Positions 48,201 through 59,520 of a DNA stretch of 64,000 nt are shown here, in pieces. The DNA is from Avena insularis. Taxonomy: Eukaryota; Streptophyta; Magnoliopsida; Poales; Poaceae. Under the pieces are notes generated by a model. The model was not told the origin of the DNA. It ran no database searches and saw nothing but the letters and a program-made list of their open reading frames with translations. The stretch lies in contig CM042692.1 in the NCBI GenBank assembly GCA_023614405.1, positions 117,483,503 to 117,547,502 on the forward strand, in the 5' to 3' direction. Numbering within the stretch: position 1 is the stretch's first letter; each line of letters begins with the position of its first letter. A program made the position numbers and the translations under genes.

Positions 48201-50106
48201 ATTTCCAGCATTTTAATTGACAAGTTATAATGAAAGCCATGATCATCTCCACCATTAAGCATCCACCAACCTCCCAACAATGGTGGAACTCGATGACTCG
48301 AACCAACTCTTGAGCAAGCAACTATGACTCGTCAGGCCAACTGCCTACCAAACAATAGGCAATAGGAGGTGTCCAAGGCAATATAGAGGATGCACAGAAT
48401 ATAAATGGTACAGAAAACTAAAGCATCACGACACAGATAGAAATAGATCAACAAAAGGAAGTAAAGAATATAAATGCAAAATATGTAGAAAGGGGGAGAA
48501 TGCTCTCCTGGAATCACTGCCGAAGATACACATCCTAAGAACTTGTCGAGACTCGCATCAACTCATAGCCTAATCTACAAAGAAGCAAAGCACTAAAAGA
48601 AACACCAGATGCACTATTTAATACTATGGAAGAAGACCATGCATGTTCATAATATGATGCATGACATGGCAAAGATGCGATGCAACTAGGCAATATTAAG
48701 CGGAAATAGGGTCCCAACAATTAATTAGGCGGTTAAAGTTGTTTAGATATCCCGCAATTTAAATGTTGACTTATCAACGCAAAACATGGCATCGGTTCGC
48801 TACACAAATTTAAATGGAGCCAATGTAAGACTAGAATAGCCTACATATAATCTCCATATTTATTTATGAGGTGAATCGACAAAATACTCCCCAAACAAAT
48901 GAATATGTATGCAAGCATGAATAATTTACATGCAACAAGGAATGGATGGCAATTTATAAAATAGAGGTCTTAGATATCAGTCACACGTTGGGGACTCGTC
49001 AAACTTGGGGTTTAGAGGGGTTCGGGTCCGGTCTTCAGGATCCAGACTCCGGTTCCATGGAGGCCTTGCCAGATGCACGGTTTCTAGGAAGTAGACGGCG
49101 CGGCTTCGTGATGCTAGAGAAGTCGCATCCTCAACATTGTCACACCCAACCACACACCATCTTCACCACAAGTTTGCACATCACACCGTCACCTCTATAA
49201 CAACAAAAGTAGCCCATCGACAACATCAAAGACCACCAGGAAGTCAAGTAGGAACATGTTGGTACGGACAAGAACGCACAACACAAAGGCAACCTGATGG
49301 TGGCGAGGAGGTACAGAAGACAAAGACGGAGGTCAAGCTCGGGCTGCGTATGGGTGACTTGGTCGTCCATCGGACACATGCGCAGGGGCTCACAGGGGAC
49401 GCGGCCAGGCACATGACTCATTCGCAGGGTGGCCGATGATGTAGAGGGCGAGGCGGTGGCGCTCTGCTAGGGGTCGGGCTCGCGTGCGGGCCGACCTGCC
49501 TCCGGCGAGGTGGGGCGAGCTCGGACCTATGGGCGGTGGCACACGCTCAAGGCGAGGAAGCTCGAGCCTAGTGGCGACATATGGTGCAAGCATGGGGCGG
49601 GCGCGGTGTGGCACTCGGGAACAACGATGGTGATGCGGGGTGGGCAACACAGGGTTGCAGGGCATGGTAGATGGTAGCGGGGTGACGTGGAGGGGCAAGC
49701 ACGGGTGGCCACCGCGGTTGGGTCGGGATCAAGGAGAGGCAGGGGTAGGGGAATCACGGGACGCACGCAAGAGAGAGAGCAGGGTCACCGCGTCGACGCG
49801 AGGTGGTGGGGTTGGTTTGCGGGCACGGTCGGGGGCAAAGTCGCGGGCTGGCGAGCGAGCGAGGCGTGCAGGGTGTGTCGCAGCCTCGCAAGGTGGAACC
49901 GATGTGGGGACGGGGGTGCGGTAGCAAGGCGGGGTTTGTCGGTCGCATGCATGTCACGTTGGTGCTCTGTGGTTGGTTGGTCGGGTCGTCTCGGGGTCGG
50001 GTGCAGGGTTCAGGGGCACACAGTCGCGTCCGTGGTTGCAGCGTGCAGTGCGCGAGGCAGGTTGACGTGTCAAGGTAGCAGTAGGTGGGGCAATGTGGTG
50101 TGTGGC

Positions 50107-51614
50107 TGATACGTCCATTTTGCACCACTATTCTATATCATAATTCACTATTATTCATTGATATATTTCATATTAGGAGATGATACTTATGTTATTTCAT
50201 CTATTTTTGCATTATTGATGATTTTTGGAGGATGAACCACCGGAGTCAGGATTCTGATGGAAAAAGCACTGTTTGTATGCAAAATTCGCAAAGATCAGAA
50301 AATCCTAGAAAATATATGGAAATTCCTATCTTTCCAGAAGACGAAGGAGGCCAGAAGGAGGAGTGGAGATGGGCCACAGGGGGCCCACACCCCCTAGTGG
50401 CGCGAGTCCCCTGGCTGCGCCACCAGGTGGTGTGGCCACCCTGGGCCACCTCCAGCATCGCCCTTACGCGTATATATTCCCCTCAAAACCCCAAGACTCG
50501 GGGAGTGACCACAGAAAGATTCCGCCGCCTCCGTGAGGCGGAAAACTGCAGAGAGAGAAAGAGCTCTCCAGCAGGCAGAAATCTGCTGGGGAAATTCCTT
50601 CCCGGAGAGGCGAGATCATCGCCATCAACACCGTCATCAAGGTAGACTTCATTAGGATCATCTTCACCATCATCTCCACCAGCACCATCATCACCACTCC
50701 GTACCGCTGTAACAATTGGGTTGAATCTTGCATAGTTCTTAGGGGAAACTTTCCCGGTATAGATTACTTGTTGTAGTTGATGCTATTGAGTGGAACCATT
50801 GAATTATTGTTCATGTTTAGATTTTTACTTATCATTATTTCATCTCTGATCTTGATCCATATGATGTCTCGTGAGTAGTTCATTTAGTTCTTTAGGACAT
50901 AGGAGAAGTCATGTTGTTAGTAGTGGAATTGTGTTAAGAAAAATTCAATGGTTTGATATTTAAGTTGTGGTGTCATTCTTCTAGTGGTGTCATGTGAACA
51001 TCGACTACATGATACTTCACCTTTATAGGCCTAGGGGAATGCATTGTGTATTTGGCTACTAATCGTGGGGTTGCCGGAGTGACAGAAACCTGAACCCCCA
51101 TTAGGAAACCTTTGCATAAGGGAGTGTAGGATCTCAAAGTTTAAGGTTGTGGTTAGGTTTTTATCTTAATTACTTTCTTGTAGTTGTGGATGCTTGCAAG
51201 GGGTACAATCACAAGTATGTATTAGTCCTAGGAAGGTCAGTACATTAGCATAGGTTCACCCACACAACACTTATCCAACTAAATAAGATTAATCAACTAT
51301 ATGAAGCGAAAGCACTTGACGACATTCCCATGTGTCCTCGAGAATGTTTGGTCATGTTAAGTAATACAACCGGCTTGTCCTTTGCTAAAGAAAGGATTGG
51401 GCCACTTGCTGCAATTATTATTATTATTATTGTCTTTTATTTACTCGCACTTTATTTATCAGCATTATCAAAAACCCCTAAAAATCCGTTTGCTAAGTAT
51501 TTACAGAGAATTCCCGATCCAAGCCACTTGTCAACACCTTCTGCTCCTTGTTGGGTTCGACACTCTTACTTATCGAAAATACTACGATACACCCCCTATA
51601 CTTGTGGGTCATCA
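50107..51614 (+). repeat. Athila 5' LTR (1508 bp)
   Basis: It starts TGATACGTCCATTTTGC and ends TTGTGGGTCATCA. A TATA box (tatatatt) is at 50471. It is about 80 bp longer than the 3' LTR, mainly through an extra stretch near 50577-50640 and a small one near 51216. Confidence 0.93.
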
Positions 51615-51624
51615 AGACTATTTT

Positions 51625-51643
51625 CGGGCGCCGTTGCCGGGGA
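51625..51643 (+). other. Athila primer binding site, tRNA-Asp type
   Basis: The word gggcgccgttgccgggga begins some ten bases after the LTR. It is the Athila-type tRNA-Asp primer site, with the first base changed from T to G. Confidence 0.85.
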
Positions 51644-51728
51644 GTGAAGCGCTGTTGAAGAGTGGAACTGGTAAAGGAAACTTCTACAATGAGTATTTTT
51701 TATTTCTGTTGGTTACTTTATTCTCAAA

Positions 51729-53049
51729 ATGGATAATTCACTTAGTTTCTTATTTCGAAATGCTACTACCACTACAAAGGTAGTAAATGAACCACCACCT
51801 GCTAAAATTGATCATTTTAAAATACCTACAAAAATTGTTGATCGTGTTATGGATAACTACTATTTTGGAGATGGAACTGTGTATCCTAGTGATCATTTGC
51901 TTTTTATACATGAATTATGCGGGTTGTTCAAGTGTGCAGGTATTACAACAGATCAAGTTAAGAAAAAGTTATTCTCTGTATCATTGAAAGGAAGAGCCGA
52001 GGAATGGTATAAGTTGCTAAAGAATGGCCAATCTCTTGAATGGGAGGAAATTGTACCTCTCTTTTATTCCAAATTTTATCTTCCTAGTGAGATTCATAAA
52101 GATCAGAATCAAATATATTACTTTTAGCCTCGTGATGGAGAGAGTATCGCCCAATCTTGGGGGATATTGAAGTCACTAATTATCAATGTATTATTCATGA
52201 GCTCCCTAATAATATTATTATCAATAATTTTATGCAAGGCTTTTTCTTCATGATAAGGATCTATTGGATGCTTCTTGTGCTGGATCATTTACACGTATGG
52301 AAGAAGAAGCTAAATGGGATCTTCTAGACAGTATTCAAGACAATGCTGAAGCATGGGAGAATGATAAAGGAAGAAAGTTAGGTATAAATTATGATTATGG
52401 ATGCATTAAATCTTTTATGGGAACTGATGAATTTCATAATATTAGTAATGCTTATGGCCTTGATTCTCAAGTTATTACAAATTGTTTTAAGGCTTTTGCC
52501 TCTTATATTGAAATTCCCAAAAAGGAATGGAACAAGTATCATGCACTATATAAAGATATTGTTGATTCTGTTCCTGCTAGAAATACTGAAGTTTGCACCG
52601 TTGATCATATTTTACCTGAACCTTACATCGAGAAAAAACCTTTCCCTGATAAGGTAATGGAGCATTCTATGATAACTAGTGTGGTTAAGAAAAGTACAAA
52701 GAAAGCTATAAAACCCGATGAACAAATAAATGTTGAACCTGCAGTAGCAAATATGAAATACCTTGTCACTAAAAATGTAAAAGATGGGCACATTATCCTT
52801 TGTAAGGATACTTCTAATATCGTTTCACATCCTAGTGGAACTAGGAAAGCTAGTGTCCATGTGTTTTTTGTCAGAACAAGTGATCATTGCTACAATGGTT
52901 CATGTGATAGTTATATTGTTAAATTTATGCATGATACTGAAAGTTATTATGAGAGAGGGAAAAATGTCTCTATGCATCTCATTCATATTAAGTTTCCTCG
53001 CTTTATGCTGAAAGTCTTTAGTTGCACTTGTTTTGCCTTCCTATGCTAG
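51729..53049 (+). pseudogene. gag: Athila gag-like gene, interrupted
   Basis: The start at ATG 51729 gives MDNSLSFLFRNATTTTK. The core follows as LKGRAEEWYKLLKNG and LFYSKFYLPSEIHKDQNQI, a clear Athila gag signature. A stop at 52125 and a frame change near 52160 interrupt it. A second clean frame, 52264-53049 (261 codons), continues with acidic and charged sequence and ends with CDSYIVKFMHDTESYYER, shared with the truncated Athila element at 15446-15673. No CCHC knuckle is seen. The TAG at 53047 is followed by non-coding DNA. Confidence 0.8.
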
Positions 53050-54273
53050 TAGCCTCTGGTTTTAATAATCTATTTTCTTAAAAAACTCCCTTGCATAGGA
53101 AGTGGGTTATACTTAAATATGTGTATATTTGCTTCTTGATGCTCTCTTTCACTTCAATTCATATTCTTATGTGAGCATCATTGAAAATTATCATGCCCAT
53201 CTTAATGGCTATAAAGAAAGAGCTTTTTGGGAGACAACCCAATATATTTTTGCTATCAGTTTATTTTTGTTTATTTGAGTCCTGGAAGTTATTGCTTCTG
53301 TAATAACCTCTCCGTATCCTTTTTGTTTGGTTTTTGTGTCAAGATCAGCCTCTAATGAGAGAGAAGTAAGATTTGGGGAAGTTGCTGTCCTGAAACAGAT
53401 TTGTATGCTTCACCGTAAAAAATCGTGAAATATCCCAGAACTTCACACTGATCTGTAATTTTTTGTGTGCATGCCTCAGGTTCTTATTTAACTTTCGTTA
53501 GTTGTGCACTTTTTGATTTGAGCAACACAATATTTTCGAAAAAATTGATCTTTACCTGCTGGTCTGTTTTGACAGATTTCTGCCATTTTTGCATTTGTCT
53601 CTTAAATCGATTTCCTTTTTGAATTCTTTTTGGGTTTTAGAAAAGGAGTTGCTACAGTAGCTTATATTTTGATGGATTTAAGTTGAAATTAAACCTAATG
53701 GTTTACTATCTTGCATGCACTAAATGTTTCTAATGAAGATTGTGTGAAGTTTTGTATGAAAAAAAATTTCAAGTGGTAGGAGAAAATGATGCAATGAGAT
53801 GAAGAATGGTCAAAAGACTCAAGCACTATATTTTTGAAGATTCTTAAAATGAAGATATTGATATTATTCAAGTGGTCACTCCGGAAGAATTTATTAAAGA
53901 CCAAATTCAAAGACCTGCAGAGTCTGTTTTTGAATAGGTAACAGTTCTGGTAAGAGAAGGTCCGTGAAAAACTTTTCAATTTACATTTTTGCAGTTTTTA
54001 TCTAACATGGAAAATAATGAGTCAAAAAAGGGACGGAAACAGAGCTCGGGTGGCTCACACCACCCCATGGAGCTGGCCCACCTAGCCGCGCCACCAGGGG
54101 GTGTGGCCATCCCGAAGCCCGTCTTTGACCCATTTTCTCCCAGTACCTTCCTTTTGTTGTTAAACTTTGTAATATATAATCCCCCGGACCCCAGAGGTCC
54201 GTATATCATGTTCTCATCGTGTTTTCATGTCGATCTATTTCTGTCAGGAACTATTCTCAAGTTTAGAAGCACG
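53050..54273 (+). other. Athila interior without pol; includes an LTR-like GC-rich patch
   Basis: No RT or integrase motif is found on either strand. The patch at 54040-54120 resembles the GC-rich part of the element's own LTR (near 50385-50445 and 57005-57065: the block around gcgccaccaggtggtgtggcc), followed by a leader-like stretch before the next ORF. It may be an old internal promoter-leader unit. Confidence 0.5.
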
Positions 54274-54810
54274 ATGATCTCCACCAACGATAAGGGCAAG
54301 GAGCATGTGGAAGATGATCTCCAAGACCCCAAGCAGGAGGAGGAGCTCGAGGGTGAAGTTGAAGAGGAAGCAAAGGAAGACCAGCATCCGCGCACCAGCA
54401 CCACCTTTGCAAGCATTGGAGTGGTGGCAAATCCGACCAAGTTGAAAAGGACTGCATGGATGTCCACTGGAGGGATGGTTCCGCGCCATTGCTTGGCTTC
54501 ACGGTCACCTCCTCCATGCACCAAGAACCGCTTCCATACCCCTATTCATGAGTAGCAATTCCAAAAGATGCCTAAGGAAAAATTACCCTCCAATTGGTAG
54601 ATGCCTCGTTCTAACCATGCAGGAAAGGAATACTTTAAGGAGGAAGAGTGGGGAAACAATCACAAGGGCTTGGATTCATAGCCCGACATGATAATGAACC
54701 GCATTGAGCACAATTCAGAGTTGATTCATACTCTCACCTTCCAGATTGAGGATTTGAAGAAATTGATTGAAAATCTTATCAAGAGAATGCCACCACCAAC
54801 GAAGGAGTAA
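54274..54810 (+). pseudogene. Downstream ORF of Athila element (unknown function)
   Basis: The start at ATG 54274 gives MISTNDKGKEHVEDD. A very acidic stretch (QEEELEGEVEEEAKED) follows. Stops at 54553, 54598 and near 54679 interrupt one continuous register that ends at TAA 54808 with a probable coiled coil (SELIHTLTFQIEDLKKLIEN). Its position, 3' of gag and before the 3' LTR, is where Athila elements carry an extra ORF. I see no transmembrane segment or signal peptide, so I do not call it env. Confidence 0.55.
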
Positions 54811-56729
54811 TTCGTCATCAGGTTTTGGCATCCCCGTGGTTTGTTCCAAGCTTGGGGGAGTGTTGCCGTATCATATCATTATCTTTCATATTTTTACCTT
54901 TTTAGTAGAGTCATATCATGAATAGAGAAGTTATCATATAGGATGGTTTGCATTGTGGAAGTATCTCTCCTCTAGTTAGTTATCTATGTATCCCTTGGTG
55001 TGAGTTGTCGTTATGGAATATTAATGAGAAGTTCTTTCATTTACCTTTTGCACATATTATTTTAGTTTGCAATTTCTGTTATATGATTGATCTTGTTGTT
55101 AGTATTGGCATCACTTTGGGATCATTAAGTAAATTTAATTAGTTTTGGAAAACCTGGCTCTGGTCAGTAGCAACACTATTTGAGAATTGAATGGAAAAGA
55201 GAAAGGTACTTTTAGAAATATAATTTCATTATCTTTCTTTCTTGATTGGCTCATAAGCTTAGTATTCTCTATTTAAGATCTTTTGTGCTTCCAAGGAAGA
55301 TTGCATGATTGTTTCTATCACTTGTATGTTTGTTTGTTTTCTTCAACTCTTATTGCTTGCTACATAGCCTTGCTAGCCAAAAACCTGTACTGAGAGGGAA
55401 TGCTTCTCGTGCATCCGATCCTTGAAGCAAAACCTATGCCATTTGTGTTCACCATATATACCTATTAGCATTATTGCTATTCCAAGTAAATTCTCGAGTT
55501 TTATTTATCTTCCAAATTAAACTTGTTATGTGAAAACTAGTGATTAAAGCTCTCACAAACTTGATGGCACACTTTATTTTTCTTGCACTTAATAAACTTG
55601 AACCATTGTCTCCATCTATGTTGCTTATATGCTTGCACTTTATAAGTTGTGAATTAGCAGAACCATGTTACTATGGGGAACTCTTTCAACATTACACTTA
55701 ATATTAAGTTGATATCATGTTCTTTTGTTTATGGATCCCGGTGGTGTGAAATAAAATGGGAGCTTGTAAGCTTATGGAGTTTGTATGTGTTAGAGAAACG
55801 CCTAGGCGGCTAGCCTAAGCCATGCCTAATCATGGTGGAAATTTGCAGCATAACCATAGTGGCATTCTATGAAGCATCTTCAATAAAAACCTATGCAAAT
55901 AGCGAATAAAAAGATCGCTGAGATGCTCACTGTCTGTTGCCTTGTCATTTTGATATGGGATAGCTCCTGTGTCATGGGGCAAGGGGTACCCCGTTGGAGG
56001 TTCTCTATGATACACATACACTTACAATGACAAGAACTTACCGGAAACCAAAGTTGAGTAGCATGAGGTCTGGTACTCGTGAGCAAGGGGCATGAGATTT
56101 TGAACTTATAACTTGTCAAGCATATCCTCATATTTGTGTCACTTTAACCTTAATCACTTCAAGATGCTTATGATAGGGGCAATGAGAGCTGAAAGCTAGT
56201 AAGTACCATAATTTTTGGAGGATCTTTATGAAACTTGAAATCCCTTCTTCCCTCTGCGAAGGGCCTATCTTTTACTTTTTAGCTGAGTCAGTAAACATAT
56301 TCCTTTCTATCTCAAGCAAGCATTTGAGTTGTTGTGATTCAATCATCCATATGATTATTTATTTAATCATGTTTCTTATGTTCCTTGTTTTGCACACTAC
56401 TCTTATATTAGTGAATATTACTTTGAAGGCTATCATTGAAAACCCCATTAAATTTGACTCTTGTAATTTGTTAACCCTTCTCTGACCAAGAACAAAGTTT
56501 GCCATTACTAATTATGATTTACTTTGTGTATCTTTATTGTGTTTTCTTTACTCATTGCAGGTTAAGTTATATAATAGTGAGTTATTTTCTATTACAATTT
56601 GTGTATTGATGAATGTGATGCTTCTTGTCCATATTCTTTTTATCGACACTTCACTCCATAAACCTGTGGTCATGTTTATTGAGCTCAGCTTTCGCTTGGG
56701 GACAAGCGAGGTCTAAGCTTGGGGGGAGT
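54811..56729 (+). other. Athila 3' untranslated region and polypurine tract
   Basis: No gene is visible. The words agcttgggggagtg (near 54850) and aagcttggggggagt (56715-56729) are similar; the second is the purine tract next to the LTR, the first a probable older copy. The sequence is T-rich and resembles Athila 3' regions. Confidence 0.65.
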
Positions 56730-58156
56730 TGATACGTCCATTTTGCATCACTATTCTATATCATAATTCACTATTATTCATTGATATATTTCATATTAGG
56801 AGATGATACTTATGTTATTTCATCTATTTTTGCATGATTGATGATTTTCGGCGGATGAACCACCGGAGTCAGGATTCTGATGGAAAAAGCACTGTCTGGA
56901 TGCAAAATTCGTGAAGATCAGAAAATCCCGGAAAATATATGGAAATTCATATTTTTCCAGAAGACGAAGGAGGCCAGAAGGAGGAGTGGAGATGGGACAC
57001 CGGGGGCCCACACCCACTGGTGGCACGCGTCCCCCTGGCCACGCCACCAGATGGTGTGGCCACCCTGGCCCACCTCCAGCATCGCCCTTCCGCGTATATA
57101 TTCCCCTCAAAACCCTAAGCCTCGGGGAGCGACCACAAAAAGATTCCACCGCCTCTGCGGGGCAGAAAACTTCAGAGAGAGAAAGAGCTCTCCGGCAGGT
57201 AGACTTCATCGGGATTATCATCATCATCATCTCCACCATCATCTCCACCAGCACCATCATCACCACTCCGTACCGCTGTAACAATTGGGTTGAATCTTGC
57301 ATAGTTCTTAGGGGAAACTTTCCTGGTATTGATTACTTGTTGTAGTTGATGCTATTGAGTGGAACCATTGAATTATTGTTCATGTTCAGATTGTTACTTA
57401 TCATTATTTCATCTTTGATAGTGATCTATATGATGTCTCATGAGTAGTTCGTTTAGTTCTTGAGGACATGGGAGAAGTCATGTTGTTTATAGTGGAATTG
57501 TGTTGAGAAAGATCCAATGGTTTGATATTTAAGTTGTGGTGTTATTCTTCTAGTGGTGTCATGTGAACGTCGACTACATGATACTTCACCTTTATGGGCC
57601 TAGGGGAATGCATTGTGTATTTGGCTACTAATTGTGGGGTTGCCGGAGTGACAGAAACTTGAACCCCTGTTAGGAAACCTTTGCATAAGGGAGTGTAGGA
57701 TCTCAAAGTTTAAGGCTGTGGTTAGGTTTTTATCTTAATTACTTTCTTTTAGTTCCAGATGCTTGCAAGGGTTATAATCACAAGTCAGTACATTAGCACA
57801 GGTTCACCCACACAACACTTATCTAACTAAAGAAGATTAATCAACTATATGAAGTGAAAGCACTTGACAATATTCCCATGTGTCCTCGAGAATGTTTGGT
57901 CATCTTAAGTAATACAACCGGCTTGTCCTTTGCTAAAGTAAGGATTGGGCCACTTGCTACAATTATTATTATTATATTTTATTTACTCGCACTTTATTTA
58001 TCTGCATTATCAAAAACCCCTAAAAATCCATTTGCTAAGTATTTATAGAGAATTCCTGATCCAAGCCACTTGTCAACACCTTCTGCTCCTCGTTGGGTTC
58101 GACACTCTTACTTATCGAAAATACTGCGATACACCCCCTATACTTGTGGGTCATCA
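56730..58156 (+). repeat. Athila 3' LTR (1427 bp)
   Basis: It starts TGATACGTCCATTTTGC after the purine tract and ends TTGTGGGTCATCA, followed by gtggc (58157-58161). It is nearly identical to the 5' LTR except for two deletions and scattered substitutions, so it belongs to the same insertion. Confidence 0.93.
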
Positions 58157-58671
58157 GTGGCACGCGTAGCTTCTGCGTGCGTTGACATGGCGTATGCGTT
58201 GCGCGCACGTAGTGTTTACGCTGGGTGCGGGTGCGGTCGGTGTGCATGTGGTAGGTTAGGTGGCTGCAGGTGTGGTTAGAGTTAGTAGGTGATCTAGGGT
58301 TAGGGTTTGTGGCAGGTTAGGTTAGGGTTTGGCTTGGACCGGGTAGTAGGTGGTCTGGCCCGAAAGGCTGGGCTGCCTCCCTAGAAACTTTTATTTTATT
58401 TGTTTTTAAAACATCATATTTTAGCAAATAGGTTTTAGACAAATAAAAGATCCGAGAGGACTAGGGTTTGATTTGAAATAAAATAAGGGGATAATTAGAA
58501 AACAAAGATAGGCTTTTAGAAAATAGTTTGAGGCAAATAATACGAATGCAGACATGAAGATGCTCAAATGCAATGTGTCATGATGAAATGAGCATGCAGT
58601 CATGATGATGCACAAAATAAAAACAACACGCATTTTTTTCTAGTAGTGGTTTTACCCGGGGTGCTACAATT

Positions 58672-59520
58672 CGACACCACTAACAATTGATATTGCCCTT
58701 GAGATCCGCCTCCTGGTACGGGGAAAAGGCTGACGATCTGAATACTCTCGCTTCATGTACATCCTCACGACACCACTAACAAAGATTTTTCCTCCGTGTT
58801 GAAATCAGCGACACCACCAACAAGGCTCGTTGTGCATGTTCGTTGAGAGAACACTTTGGATAAACAAAGGACGAAGGTAAAGATCTCAAAAGGTAAGGCT
58901 ACCTCTAACTTCCGTGGAAGGAGTAAAATTGCATTGATCCACCAATTCAATGTACAAAGCGAATTATTAGAGTAGTCAGATGGGGATCAGTCCATCATGC
59001 ACCCAAAGCATTACTCTACACATGAAGAGGAGATTTGTGCAACCCACACTCGAATTCAGACTGGAGATCTTCACAACCAATGTTAGGATACAAAGGACTA
59101 ACGTAGGCTCTTCATCGGATCTTGCGTAGATGATGTCGTCGCGTTGGTAAACACCGGAAGATATAAAGAAATTTTTTAGTGAAATTTGGTTCACTTGGAA
59201 GGTCAATAGAGGGAGATTCCTCAGATAGCATGACGACCGGATGAAGAAACACCATTGCAAGAAAAAGGAAGCAAAACCCTAAAGGTACGACGGAAACCCA
59301 ACCACGAGAAATCTTGGACTCAAAAAAAGGTAAGAGAACAAATTCAAAACACGCAAAGATAAGAAGAGAATAACATAGGGATAAGGAGTAAAAGCAGACC
59401 TAATCAGATCTATACAACCAATTTTGCAAAATAGTTTTGACACTCTACATCGGTTGTTCACTAGGTTATCATAAATCTTGGACCAGTGGGTATCACAAAT
59501 GCTGAGCTCGGATACCACTT
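58672..59520 (-). mobile_element. Interior remnant of element Z, with primer site
   Basis: Only about 850 bp lie between the two Z LTRs. On the minus strand the LTR end (TTACA at 59521) is followed by tggtatccgagctc (59504-59517), close to the tRNA-Met primer word. No gag or pol motif is present, so almost the whole coding part is deleted. I see no gene here. Confidence 0.6.

Larger units (their letters stand above)
50107..58156 (+). mobile_element. Complete non-autonomous Athila-type gypsy element
   Basis: Both LTRs, the primer site, the purine tract and the target duplication gtggc (50102-50106 and 58157-58161) are present. The interior (51615-56729) has a gag-like region and a short downstream ORF but no RT, RNase H or integrase motif in any frame. 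It must therefore have moved with enzymes from a related element, such as the relative whose protease remnant lies at 15073. Gag contains stops. Confidence 0.92.
48201..58671 (-). repeat. Z-left: gypsy LTR (minus strand), split by the complete Athila element
   Basis: The LTR start is at 58671 (minus strand TGTAGCACCCCGGG). It runs left to 58162, is split by the Athila element (50107-58156 with its duplication) and continues 50106-48201. The part 48201-49200 matches 60868-61875 (Z-right) closely. The LTR end is missing: Z-right continues about 1.35 kb further (59521-60867). At 48200 it abuts Copia C RT. The GC-rich part at 49380-50100 has open frames on both strands that I treat as LTR leader. 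Confidence 0.72.

Noticed and set aside
49390..50128. Several long frames on both strands (up to 140 codons)
   Set aside because: Same explanation: GC-rich LTR leader of Z-left, with overlapping frames of arginine-, proline- and glycine-rich composition.
53989..54273. N-terminal extension of the Athila downstream ORF (start at 53989)
   Set aside because: This part resembles LTR leader DNA and is probably untranslated; the start at 54274 fits better.
58255..58340. Telomere-like words (agggttagggttt, ggttagggtttgg)
   Set aside because: Only two or three imperfect units occur, inside a GC-rich LTR leader; it is not a telomeric array.
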